From the NCBI GenBank assembly GCA_015655075.1, contig JAATFT010000049.1, forward strand, positions 62,001 to 126,000: a DNA stretch of 64,000 bases, read 5' to 3'. This document shows, piece after piece, positions 37,457-46,116 of the stretch; position 1 is the first letter of the stretch; every line of letters starts with the position of its first letter. Under the pieces are notes generated by a model. The model was not told the DNA's origin and ran no database searches. It saw nothing but the letters and a program-made list of their open reading frames with translations. Source of the DNA: Clostridiales bacterium (lineage in GTDB: Bacteria; Bacillota; Clostridia; Lachnospirales; Lachnospiraceae). The position numbers and the translations under genes were made by a program.

Positions 37457-38005
37457 ATGAAAGCCACAGGAATCGTTAGGAGAATAGATGACCTGGGACG
37501 TGTTGTCGTCCCCAAAGAAATTCGGCGCACACTGCGTATAAGGGAAGGAGACCCGCTTGAAATATTTACGGACAGAGAAGGAGAAATCATACTCAAGAAA
37601 TATTCACCTATAGGAGAGCTGGGACTATTTGCTAAACAGTATGCTGATTCCCTGGCGCAGACAACGGGGCATATTATTGCTATATCCGATAAGGATCAAT
37701 TTGTTGCAGCATCCGGCAGTATGAAACGGGAGCTGCTGTCCAAAGCGATTACACCGGAATTGGAACAGGCCATAAATGACAGAGAGAATATCTTAGCTGC
37801 CAAGGAGGATAAAAATTTTATAAAAGTTGTCACAGATGATGACACGGATTATTCTTACGAGGCTATCTGGCCGATTATCAGTGAAGGGGATGCAATTGGT
37901 TCCGTAATATTGCTTTCGAAAGATCCGAAAGTAAAATTTGGCGATGTGGAGAATAAGCTGGCAAGTACGGCCTCTTATTTCTTGGGAAGACAGATGGAAC
38001 AGTAA
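37457..38005 (+). CDS. spoVT: Stage V sporulation protein T (AbrB-type regulator)
   Basis: This is a forespore regulator that tunes sigma-G genes in Bacillus. The N-terminal swapped-hairpin AbrB domain reads MKATGIVRRIDDLGRVVVPKEIRRTL, and the C-terminal GAF-like domain (about 55-178) is normal. Its 182 aa match the family. GGAGG lies eight bases before the ATG at 37457. It is followed by a strong terminator. Confidence 0.96.
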   Translation: MKATGIVRRIDDLGRVVVPKEIRRTLRIREGDPLEIFTDREGEIILKKYSPIGELGLFAKQYADSLAQTTGHIIAISDKDQFVAASGSMKRELLSKAITPELEQAINDRENILAAKEDKNFIKVVTDDDTDYSYEAIWPIISEGDAIGSVILLSKDPKVKFGDVENKLASTASYFLGRQMEQ

Positions 38006-38023
38006 TATACGGTTATAATTCAG

Positions 38024-38068
38024 AGAGTTTTTCATAATTGCTTATGCTTATGGGAAACTCTTTTTTTA
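38024..38068 (+). terminator. Terminator after spoVT
   Basis: AGAGTTT...CATAA (38024-38037) pairs with TTATG...AAACTCT (38048-38061), followed by seven T. Confidence 0.85.
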
Positions 38069-38107
38069 GATAGGAAATTGCATCCTATTCGATAAAAAAA
38101 CCCGCCG
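38069..38107. repeat. Short repeat following a terminator, copy 1
   Basis: GATAGGAAATTGCATCCTAT followed by TCGATAAAAA and GC-rich bases. A close match (TAGGAATTGCGTCCTATTTG then ATAAAAACGCC) follows the terminator downstream of ftsH at 59311. Confidence 0.45.
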
Positions 38108-38132
38108 GGAGATGCGCATGATTAAAATCGGC

Positions 38133-40037
38133 TTAGCGCAGCAATTTGGGTTCCAATTTCTTTATATGATTTTCTAACGAATTTCTATCAATTAGAGCAG
38201 GTACTACTCCTTGCCTGGAAACGCAGAAGCCTGCAGCATAAGAAGCGATTTTTATAGAAGTCTCTAAAGAATATCCATCAATCAAATAGGCGGCTAATGC
38301 AGCAATAAACGCATCGGCACCACCAGTGGAGTCAATAGATATAAATTCAGCAGCAGAAAGGTATTTTGAAATACCGTCAGACGTACGTAAATAACATCCT
38401 TTATGACCTAGAGTTATTATGACGATAGGAATTCCCTTTTTAATAAAATATTCGGCTTGTTTTTCCACAGAAGTTTCATAAGGACATAAAACAGAAGCTT
38501 CATTTTTATTTGGAATAAAAACATCTATTTTTTTTAGGAGTAAATCTGATATTTGTTTAATAGATGCAGGTTTAAGAATAACGTTTATATTATATTTTTG
38601 TGTGAATTTTAAAGTTTCTACAATAGTTTCTATAGGGATTTCAGTTGCGATAAGACAATATACTGCGTTTTCAAATAACCGTTCCATGGAATTAATATCC
38701 TGCGGCTGAAGATACTCATTGGCGCCGGGCATGATAGTAATACTACTTTCAGCATCTTGTTGTACATGGATATAAGCTTTTCCTGTAATTGATTTCGTAT
38801 CCCGGCATATTCCTTGAGTAAATACGTTCTCTCTTTTTAATGTTTCAAATATTAATGAAACATCGTAATCATTACCGATTTTTCCGAGTAAATATACTTC
38901 ACAGCCTAATTTTGCTACGCCTATTGCCTGATTGGATCCCTTTCCGCCTAAGGAGGTTGAACAGGAGTTAGCTGTAATTGTTTTTCCTGATTGAGGTAAT
39001 TCATCTACATTTAATATTACATCTATGTTTATGCTGCCAATAACGATTACTTTTTTTGTTCTGCGGGTGGAAGGTATGTCAATGCTCTCTTCATGATCTA
39101 AATTGAGTTGTGAAGAAAAACAGTTTTCAATACTGTTATCGTTTTTATTTTCACACTGAGTAATTAGGTTATTGCATATGTATTGGCCAAATTCGAAATA
39201 AGGAATTTTATTACTTGATATAGGAGGAAAAGAAATTGCTTCTCGAATATCGTCTCTAAGACTAACCAAGGATATGTCGGCCGGAATGTAATAGTGCAAT
39301 TTGTTCATTTGTTCGTAAAGCTTTAGCGCCAGGGCAAAATGTGTGGTGACAACACCAGTGACTTTTTGAGACAAAATTTTTGAACAATATTTGGAGTCAT
39401 TAATAAATAGCTGTATATTGTCAGAAATAGTAATATGATTATCAAATAGGCACTTTTTAAACCCATCAAAAACTAAATTAGATCGCTGGCTGTTTTCCTT
39501 CATTAAGCATGCAATATTTGTGTGTTTCTGATCGATTAATTTCTGAGTAATGAAGTAGCCCATCTTTATAAAATCAATATGAGGTGAAAGATAATCATTA
39601 GAGTTATTTATATATGAAATGAAAATGTTTTGTGCTTTAAAATAATGTTCATACTGTTGGCTTTTGTTATTGACGGGTTCCCAAAGAACTCCGTCTGCCT
39701 TGTGTTTACACAAAGAAGTAATGTGACGTAATTCAGTATCTGTATCGTTGAGGCTGTCATAAACGAGAACACTATATCCTTGTTTTTGAGCGTTATTTAT
39801 AAACCCATTTATCATTAAATTGGTTTCGGAAGCGGAACGGAGTAATAAACCTAAAATAAATGTTTTGGCATTAGAAATATTTTTAACTGTTGCATAAGGA
39901 GTGTAATTATATTCTTTTACAAGTTTTAGTACCCTATTGCGCGTTTCGATATTAATGTTATCTGCTTTGTTATTTACAATTTTTGAAACGGTTGATATTG
40001 AAACATTTGCCATTTTAGCAATTACTTTTATTGTCAT
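38133..40037 (-). CDS. LacI-family regulator fused to a ribokinase-like (PfkB) domain
   Basis: This is a single 634-aa frame. Residues 1-50 form a LacI helix-turn-helix (TIKVIAKMANVSISTVSKIVNNKAD); about 55-315 form a shortened periplasmic-binding-type effector domain; 328-634 form a PfkB kinase domain (VIVIGSINIDVILNVDELPQSG, GGKGSNQA). The usual ribokinase end motif DTT[AG]AGD is DSTGGADAF (569-577): the catalytic Asp-575 is kept, but the glycine just before it is Ala, and the usual DPAP is KPAS. Catalysis may be weakened, so the domain could act mainly as a sugar sensor. It is divergent from an operon with its own normal ribokinase and is its likely regulator. Confidence 0.88.
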   Translation of the reverse strand: MTIKVIAKMANVSISTVSKIVNNKADNINIETRNRVLKLVKEYNYTPYATVKNISNAKTFILGLLLRSASETNLMINGFINNAQKQGYSVLVYDSLNDTDTELRHITSLCKHKADGVLWEPVNNKSQQYEHYFKAQNIFISYINNSNDYLSPHIDFIKMGYFITQKLIDQKHTNIACLMKENSQRSNLVFDGFKKCLFDNHITISDNIQLFINDSKYCSKILSQKVTGVVTTHFALALKLYEQMNKLHYYIPADISLVSLRDDIREAISFPPISSNKIPYFEFGQYICNNLITQCENKNDNSIENCFSSQLNLDHEESIDIPSTRRTKKVIVIGSINIDVILNVDELPQSGKTITANSCSTSLGGKGSNQAIGVAKLGCEVYLLGKIGNDYDVSLIFETLKRENVFTQGICRDTKSITGKAYIHVQQDAESSITIMPGANEYLQPQDINSMERLFENAVYCLIATEIPIETIVETLKFTQKYNINVILKPASIKQISDLLLKKIDVFIPNKNEASVLCPYETSVEKQAEYFIKKGIPIVIITLGHKGCYLRTSDGISKYLSAAEFISIDSTGGADAFIAALAAYLIDGYSLETSIKIASYAAGFCVSRQGVVPALIDRNSLENHIKKLEPKLLR

Positions 40038-40111
40038 AAGAAAATTCTCCTTTTACCTTATTTTCACTTATTCTTAGTTAGAGGTAATTGGGAAATTATA
40101 TAGTTTTCTGA

Positions 40112-40201
40112 ATATACCATAACAATTAATACAAATTTCATAGCTTCAGTTGCCTTTCGGGCAAAATTCAGCTCTGAAATTGTATTAATTGAATGGTATA
40201 T
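40112..40201. repeat. Long hairpin element in the divergent promoter region
   Basis: Outer arms ATATACCAT / ATGGTATAT, then CAATTAATACAAATTTCA with TGAAATTGTATTAATTG (one bulge), and an inner TTGCC/GGCAA stem. It forms a nearly continuous hairpin of about 90 bases just upstream of the fusion regulator gene. It may be a small mobile repeat or a leader structure. Confidence 0.55.
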
Positions 40202-40301
40202 AAATTCAAAAATCTTATTTCGCAATTACCTTATTTTTATTATGTTATAAAAAAATAATTTTGTCAATGGGAAAACAAAGATTATAATATACATTATTCA
40301 C

Positions 40302-40317
40302 AAGAAAACATTTTCTT
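40302..40317. promoter_or_regulatory. Candidate LacI-family operator
   Basis: AAGAAAACATTTTCTT is a 7-bp perfect palindrome around CA. LacI-family operators often read GAAAACGTTTTC, so this differs by one base at the centre. It lies between the two divergent promoters. Confidence 0.4.
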
Positions 40318-40350
40318 AAATGGTTTTAATTAACAAATTGCAAAAACAGA

Positions 40351-40379
40351 TTGACACTAAAATAATACTAATGTACAAT
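40351..40379 (+). promoter_or_regulatory. Promoter of the nucleoside hydrolase operon
   Basis: TTGACA (40351-40356), a 17-base spacer and TACAAT (40374-40379). It is followed by a leader of about 290 bases that contains a MITE-like element. Confidence 0.65.
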
Positions 40380-40436
40380 TAATTTACAGGAAAAAAGTTT
40401 AGGGAAGAAGTTTCGCACAAGTGTTAAAGACTTTTA

Positions 40437-40605
40437 CCTAGTACAGCATTGCATAAATTTCACTTAATATCAGTGCCTGATATTTGCGTCAGAGCAAGGC
40501 AGAGGAGGGAGGCGTAGCGGTGTTCTACGCTGACTGACGATAACGCGGCACTGGCGGAAATAGCGGGTGCTGAATTAAGCGATAATTGTGCAAGGCTGTA
40601 CTAGG
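40437..40605. mobile_element. MITE-B, in the leader of the nucleoside hydrolase operon
   Basis: The element is 169 bp with ends CCTAGTACAGC (40437-40447) and GCTGTACTAGG (40595-40605). The match extends imperfectly to about 30 bp per arm (TTGCA..AA..T..TC.CTTA). It is GC-richer than the surrounding leader and has no credible ORF. Confidence 0.6.
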
Positions 40606-40671
40606 AATTGCAGGAAGGGTAGGAAAACTTATTTGGATTATGAGAGTGCTCGATTATGTGAAAGGAGAATT

Positions 40672-41652
40672 ATGGTAAAAGAAGAAGTTAAAAAAGAGTG
40701 GGGCGAGTTTACAAGTTCTAAAATGAAAGAGGGAAATTCGCTAGATCAGGCCAAGCTTATTAAGAGACTTGAGAAACCTAAAGGCAAGGTGGATGTTGTT
40801 CTTGATACGGATACGTATAACGAGATAGACGATCAATTTGCAGTTTCCTATTTGATTAAATCAAATGAAAAGCTAAATTTGAAAGCTATTTATGCAGCAC
40901 CGTTTTACAATAGCAAATCATCAGGACCTTCTGATGGAATGGAAAAAAGTTATAATGAAGTCATGAATATTCTGGAAATGCTAGAGAGAGAGGATTTAAA
41001 AAAAGTAGTTTATAGAGGCTCAAGGGAATATTTATCTTCTGAGTCGATACCAGTTATATCAGATGCGGCTTCGAATCTTGTTGAAAGAGCAATGGAATAT
41101 TCAGAAGAAACCCCGCTTTATGTTATAGCCATTGGGGCAATTACTAATGTGGCATCAGCTTTAATTATGAAACCAGAGATAAAAGACCGTATAGTTTTAA
41201 TATGGCTCGGAGGAAATGCAACTCATTGGCCGCATAATAAGGAATTCAACCTGTATCAAGATGTGGCAGGAGCAAGAGTGGTATTTGGATGTGGAGTTCC
41301 ATTGGTTCAACTGCCTTGTATGGGAGTTGTGTCTGCGTTTACGACAAGTGGGCCGGAACTGGAATACCATTTACGCGGTAAAAATAAACTTTGCGACTAT
41401 TTAATAGATGTTACTACAAAAGAAGCAGAACTGTGCTATGGAGGTTCCACATGGACTAGACCAATTTGGGATGTAACAGCGGTAGCATGGTTATTGGATG
41501 GAGATTTTGAAGAAGATTGCATAATTCACAGCCCGATTCCGGAATACGATGACAGATATTCGTTTGATTACAATAGACACTTTATTCGTTATGTATATCA
41601 CATAAATAGGGATAATCTGTTTGCAGATTTATTTGAAAAACTGGTTCGCTAA
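40672..41652 (+). CDS. Nucleoside hydrolase (IunH family, divergent)
   Basis: It probably splits a ribonucleoside into base and ribose. The 326-aa protein has the family's metal/sugar-binding start VVLDTDTYNEIDDQFAVSYL (usually DTDPGxDDAxA) and the Asn/Glu region FNLYQDVAGARVVF. Near the C-terminus the usual HDPLA motif reads WDVTAVAWL, so the His proposed as leaving-group acid is replaced by Trp. The enzyme may prefer substrates other than common purine nucleosides. The start at 40672 has AAAGGAG close upstream; the longer ORF runs into the MITE-B region. It is the first gene of a seven-gene operon. Confidence 0.8.
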   Translation: MVKEEVKKEWGEFTSSKMKEGNSLDQAKLIKRLEKPKGKVDVVLDTDTYNEIDDQFAVSYLIKSNEKLNLKAIYAAPFYNSKSSGPSDGMEKSYNEVMNILEMLEREDLKKVVYRGSREYLSSESIPVISDAASNLVERAMEYSEETPLYVIAIGAITNVASALIMKPEIKDRIVLIWLGGNATHWPHNKEFNLYQDVAGARVVFGCGVPLVQLPCMGVVSAFTTSGPELEYHLRGKNKLCDYLIDVTTKEAELCYGGSTWTRPIWDVTAVAWLLDGDFEEDCIIHSPIPEYDDRYSFDYNRHFIRYVYHINRDNLFADLFEKLVR

Positions 41653-41727
41653 TATCAGTAAAGATATTTTCGATAGACAACGTGAACAATCGGCAGAATG
41701 CCGGAACAAGAAAAAGGAGGAGCTAAA

Positions 41728-43101
41728 ATGAAATTTATAAAATTAACGGCATTATTAGTAACAACAACATTATTGGTATCTTTATATTTAACAGGATGTG
41801 GTAATTCGTCATCTGAAAATGAAAGCACAGCGGATGCAACGATTGACTCAACGGAAACAAGTGAATCGGATGCAAATAGTAAGCAGCCATATGCTGGAGT
41901 GACAATCAACTGGATATCTCAAGGCGTAGGAGACAGTGGCTGGGAAGGTCTAACTAAACCTATTCTTGAAGAATTTGAGAAAGAAACAGGTATTCATGTT
42001 AATGCAGAATTTTATTCGTTTAATGACCTGTTCGAAGTTATTGAAACAAAATCCGCATCTGGAACAACTGACTTTGATGTTATGAGTGTGGATGTGACAT
42101 ATGTGTCAAAATACGGTTCAAGCGGTTATCTTGAACCATTGGACTCTTTCTTTACGGAGGAAGAAAAGAAAGAATGGACAGATGCTGCATATAGTGCAGG
42201 ATGCTGGGAGGATATAATGTATGCGGCTCCGGAAAATACTTCTACGCAAATTCTTTGGTATAATAAAACATTACTGGATGAAGCCGGAATTACAGTTCCG
42301 GAAAATGATGGAGAAAACAGACTAACTTATGAACAAATAGCTGAATTGGCTAAGCAGGGATTGGAAAAATTAGATCCGGACGGCTCCAAAGGTCTTATTG
42401 GATTTGATTTTCAACAGGTAAGTAGAGTATATCAGATGAACATGCTTCCCAATTCTATGGGGGGAGCTAATATCGGCGAAGATGGTTTTTCAGTAGATGG
42501 TGTAATTAATTCAGATGCTTGGATTAATTCTGTGACGTGGTACCAAAATCTAGTGAAAGAAGGAATTGCATCCCAAGGTTATGATGCAGATCAATTACCG
42601 GAATATTTCTACGCTGGGAAAATGCTCTTCATGGTTGGAGGAACTTGGACACCCACAAGTATGACTTCTGAAGATGAAATTGGATACACATATGCACCAT
42701 GCTTTGAAGGATATGAGGATAAAGCTGCAACGTCAACAGGAAGTTGGTATTTTGGAGTCAATTCAAATTCCAAACAAAAAGAAGCCGCAGCAGAATTTAT
42801 AAAATACTTTACATTAGGTGAAGGAAATGATATGTGGTTAGAAATCAATGGAGATATGCCTTGTCGTGTTGAGAAACTTGAAGAAATTATGGCTGATGAT
42901 TCGGATTATGCAGGATACTTAAAAATTGGTGCATATGAAGCGCAAAATTCAGCAGTTGCACGTGCGGTTACACCAGCATTTGGTGAGTATTCTACAATAC
43001 TGGATCTAACATGGGAAGATGTACGAAATGGTGCCGATGTAAAAGAAGCACTTGATAGTGCCGTATCAAAAATTAATGCGGCAACAGCGGCTTACAAATA
43101 A
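41728..43101 (+). CDS. ABC sugar-type substrate-binding lipoprotein
   Basis: This is the binding protein of an ABC importer of the carbohydrate (MalE/family 1) class. The signal peptide ends in YLTGCGN (lipobox Cys near 25), then comes an acidic Ser/Thr linker and a two-lobe binding fold (GVTINWISQGVGDSGWEGLTKPILEEFEKETGI, FDVMSVDVTYVSKY, KMLFMVGGTW). The start at 41728 has AAAGGAGGAG. A hairpin after the gene may let it be made in excess over the permeases, as is usual. The context suggests a nucleoside or sugar-acid ligand. Confidence 0.88.
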   Translation: MKFIKLTALLVTTTLLVSLYLTGCGNSSSENESTADATIDSTETSESDANSKQPYAGVTINWISQGVGDSGWEGLTKPILEEFEKETGIHVNAEFYSFNDLFEVIETKSASGTTDFDVMSVDVTYVSKYGSSGYLEPLDSFFTEEEKKEWTDAAYSAGCWEDIMYAAPENTSTQILWYNKTLLDEAGITVPENDGENRLTYEQIAELAKQGLEKLDPDGSKGLIGFDFQQVSRVYQMNMLPNSMGGANIGEDGFSVDGVINSDAWINSVTWYQNLVKEGIASQGYDADQLPEYFYAGKMLFMVGGTWTPTSMTSEDEIGYTYAPCFEGYEDKAATSTGSWYFGVNSNSKQKEAAAEFIKYFTLGEGNDMWLEINGDMPCRVEKLEEIMADDSDYAGYLKIGAYEAQNSAVARAVTPAFGEYSTILDLTWEDVRNGADVKEALDSAVSKINAATAAYK

Positions 43102-43114
43102 TGATGTTTTATTA

Positions 43115-43145
43115 GCTGCAAAATGGCTATTGGCTATTTTGCAGC
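43115..43145 (+). terminator. Intra-operon hairpin after the binding-protein gene
   Basis: There is a perfect 10-bp stem GCTGCAAAAT / ATTTTGCAGC with an 11-base loop and no U-run. It probably stabilises the upstream message or only partly stops transcription. The rest of the 267-base gap before the permease shows no gene. Confidence 0.5.
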
Positions 43146-43368
43146 CATTGTATTAAAGAATATTGACTTGGGACGTGCCTTAATTAGTTTTGACGAAACC
43201 TACAAATGTCCTCTGGCTTCATTACCAGAATGTCATATTCGGTAACGAAGTGGTGAGGATTACAGGAAAAAATAAAAAGTCCACAGCATCTGAATGTATT
43301 ATAACCACAAAATCAAAAAGGAAGGAAAGTATGGTAATTAGCTTCAATAAATATCATACAGAGGTATT

Positions 43369-44223
43369 ATGGGTAGTATTTACATTAAAAATAAATGGCT
43401 GCCATATTTGCTGGTTGCGCCAATCGTTATACTAATTTGTTTATTTAAGATTTATCCTATCGTGGACAGTGTTATTCAGGGGTTCCGCCTTAAAGAATCA
43501 TGGACGTTGGATAATTATAAAATGTTGTTTGCAGATAAGACATTTTGGGACTCATTAATTGTTACATTAAAGTTTAATATAGTAATTATCCCGTTACAGA
43601 TAATTGTTTCCTTTATTATGGCGATGCTGGCTAACGTTAAAGTTAAAGGAATAGAGACCTTTAGAACAATATTCTATTTGCCATTTTGTATATCACTAAC
43701 AGTATCAACATTAATATGGCAAACGATGTTAAACAATAATAATGGTGTAATGAACAGTCTTTTAAATTTATTTGGATTTGAGTCACAAGGTTTTTTAATT
43801 GATAAGAAGTGGGCATGGCTGTCTATTATTTTAATTGCATCCTGGAGAGGATGCGCATATTGGATGATGTTTATCTTAGCAGGACTTAAGAATATTGATC
43901 GTGCACTTTATGAGTCGGCTAAAATAGATGGGGCGGGATTCTTTGGAATTCTATTTAAAATTACAATTCCACTTTTGAAAAATGTACTTTTATTTGTATT
44001 TGTAGCAAATACAACAGCTAATTTTCTGTTATTTGCACCTATTCAAATCGCAACGGAAGGTGGACCGCAGGGCAGTACGAATGTTTTGATGTATGAAGCA
44101 TACAAATCGGCATTTAAATATTCTAACCGGCCAAGATCTTCTTGCATTGTTACAATATTGCTGATTATTGTAGTTGCTGTTTGTTTTATTCAAAACAAAT
44201 TTTTGAATGAAAAGGAGGTGTAG
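43369..44223 (+). CDS. ABC sugar permease (MalF/UgpA type)
   Basis: The 284-aa membrane protein has six hydrophobic segments and the EAA loop LKNIDRALYESAKIDGAGFFGILFKITIPLLK. AGAGGT precedes the ATG. It is followed three bases later by the second permease. No ATPase gene exists in the operon, which is usual for importers of this class that share a common MsmX/MsmK ATPase. Confidence 0.9.
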   Translation: MGSIYIKNKWLPYLLVAPIVILICLFKIYPIVDSVIQGFRLKESWTLDNYKMLFADKTFWDSLIVTLKFNIVIIPLQIIVSFIMAMLANVKVKGIETFRTIFYLPFCISLTVSTLIWQTMLNNNNGVMNSLLNLFGFESQGFLIDKKWAWLSIILIASWRGCAYWMMFILAGLKNIDRALYESAKIDGAGFFGILFKITIPLLKNVLLFVFVANTTANFLLFAPIQIATEGGPQGSTNVLMYEAYKSAFKYSNRPRSSCIVTILLIIVVAVCFIQNKFLNEKEV

Positions 44224-44226
44224 ATT

Positions 44227-45075
44227 GTGGAAAAAAATATTAATAAAGTTGCAAAAAATACTTTTTTATATATTGTATTAATAATAATGGTGATTATTTC
44301 ATTGTTTCCAATTTTTTTCTGCCTGTCTGCATCTTTTAGAACACAGGAAGATTTATTTAGTAATATGTTTCCGTTTAGTACTAGATCTTTAATCCCAACA
44401 GAATTTACATTTGAAAATTATTTAATAATTTTTAGGGATTATAATTTTATTAAACCTATTTTGAACACACTTTTAGTAACTGGTATATCTATCTTCTTCG
44501 GATGTTTAATTAATTCTGTTGCTGCATTTGCATTTTGCTGTTTTGAATTTAAAGGAAAAAAAATAATATATCCGCTAGTTCTAATATCTTTTATGGTTCC
44601 ATTTGAAGCAATTGCAATTCCACTTTACAATATAACAGATAAATTGCATATGGTAGACACCTATTCCGGTATGATTGTTCCGGCAATTGCAGATGGATTA
44701 GTGACTTTTTTATTTATTCAATTTTTTAGAGATATATCACCTAGTCTTATAGAAGCAGCACGTGTGGATGGTGCGAAATGGTCGGTAATATTTATAAAAA
44801 TTATTATGCCGATTACAACTTCTGTTTTTATTACTGCAGGTCTTATGATTTTTATGAATCAATGGAATTCTTATTTATGGCCTTTGCTTGTGGCACGTTC
44901 GAAGGAAATAAGAACAATACAAATTGCATTAAGTCAATTTAGCGGTGAGCGAACTATAAAATGGACATATATATATGCGGGTTCTATGATATCGGCAATT
45001 ATACCAATTACATTGTTCCTTCCTCTGCAAAAATACTTTGTAGAAGGCATTACGAGTGGAAGTGTTAAGGGCTAA
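44227..45075 (+). CDS. ABC sugar permease (MalG/UgpE type)
   Basis: The 282-aa partner permease has an N-terminal segment followed by five others and the EAA loop PSLIEAARVDGAKWSVIFIKIIMPITTS. The start is GTG at 44227 with AAAGGAGGTG upstream. Its end reads close to the ribokinase start (13 bases apart), so expression is coupled. Confidence 0.9.
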   Translation: MEKNINKVAKNTFLYIVLIIMVIISLFPIFFCLSASFRTQEDLFSNMFPFSTRSLIPTEFTFENYLIIFRDYNFIKPILNTLLVTGISIFFGCLINSVAAFAFCCFEFKGKKIIYPLVLISFMVPFEAIAIPLYNITDKLHMVDTYSGMIVPAIADGLVTFLFIQFFRDISPSLIEAARVDGAKWSVIFIKIIMPITTSVFITAGLMIFMNQWNSYLWPLLVARSKEIRTIQIALSQFSGERTIKWTYIYAGSMISAIIPITLFLPLQKYFVEGITSGSVKG

Positions 45076-45088
45076 CAGGAGAAAACGC

Positions 45089-46021
45089 ATGAAAAAAATA
45101 TTGATAATTGGAAGTTTAAACATTGACATGGTTATTGAAGTTGAACATACACCGGTTGTAGGAGAAACAATAATGGCCCAAAATATGGAAATGATACCTG
45201 GAGGAAAAGGAGCTAATCAGGCATGTGCTGCAGGTAAATTAGGAGCGGATATTACGATTCTTGGAGCGGTAGGAAATGATATGTATGCGGACATACAGAT
45301 GAGAAGCCTGTCAGAAGCCAATGTAGACGTATCATATATTATTCGCCGAGAAAAAGCAAATACAGGTCTGGCAGTAATTACAGTAAATAAAGATGGCGAT
45401 AATAATATTATTGTCATAGCTGGAACGAATGCCACATTATCAAAAGAGGATATTGATAATAATGTAGATTTAATAAAAAGTTGCGATATTGTTATTTTTC
45501 AATTGGAAATTCCTCTTAATACAGTAGTTTATGCAGCTAAAATAGCAAAAGAAAATAATAAGACAGTAATTTTGGATCCAGCACCTGTACCGGAAAAATT
45601 TCCGGAGGAATTATATCAATATGTAGATATTATTAAACCAAATGAAACAGAATTATCAATGCTGACAGGTGTCAAGGATATTGATGGGAATTTGGAAACG
45701 GCAGTTGATATAATTAGAAATAAAGGGGTGAAAGATGTAATAGTCACATTGGGTGGCAATGGAGTTTATATAAGTTCGGAAAAAAATGGTTCTTTTATAA
45801 TTCCGGCCAATAAAGTTGACGTGGTTGATACTACGGCAGCAGGGGATGCTTTTACTGCGGCAATGGCTATTGTACTGGCAGAAGGAAAGGATTTAAAAAC
45901 AGCAATTGAGTTTGCTAATGCTGTGGCGGCTATAGTGGTTACAAGAAAAGGTGCACAGTTTTCTATACCGGAACTGAAAGAAGTTTTAGAATACATCAAT
46001 CTAAAAGAGGAGAACGGTTAA
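45089..46021 (+). CDS. rbsK: Ribokinase
   Basis: It phosphorylates ribose, fitting ribose released by the nucleoside hydrolase upstream. The 310-aa protein has IIGSLNIDMVIEVEHTPVVGETI, PGGKGANQA, LDPAPVPEKF, NETE and the anion-hole motif DTTAAGDAF, identical to ordinary RbsK. The contrast with the altered motif in the fusion regulator is notable. The start at 45089 has CAGGAG eight bases before; the longer frame starts inside the permease gene. Confidence 0.92.
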   Translation: MKKILIIGSLNIDMVIEVEHTPVVGETIMAQNMEMIPGGKGANQACAAGKLGADITILGAVGNDMYADIQMRSLSEANVDVSYIIRREKANTGLAVITVNKDGDNNIIVIAGTNATLSKEDIDNNVDLIKSCDIVIFQLEIPLNTVVYAAKIAKENNKTVILDPAPVPEKFPEELYQYVDIIKPNETELSMLTGVKDIDGNLETAVDIIRNKGVKDVIVTLGGNGVYISSEKNGSFIIPANKVDVVDTTAAGDAFTAAMAIVLAEGKDLKTAIEFANAVAAIVVTRKGAQFSIPELKEVLEYINLKEENG

Positions 46022-46116
46022 GCGCCTGCATATAATTTTGAGAATACAGTAAGTCCTTACAGAGTGAATGCTTTGCCGGGATTTTAAAAATTTGGTGATA
46101 GAAAGGGGAAAATAGA

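Noticed and set aside
40588-40671. N-terminal extension of the nucleoside hydrolase
   Set aside because: The extra 28 codons run back into MITE-B and are Cys/Arg-rich without a start signal; the AAAGGAG-preceded ATG at 40672 is better.
43190-43435. 81-aa ORF before the first sugar permease
   Set aside because: It overlaps the permease start in another frame and has no ribosome site or recognisable sequence.
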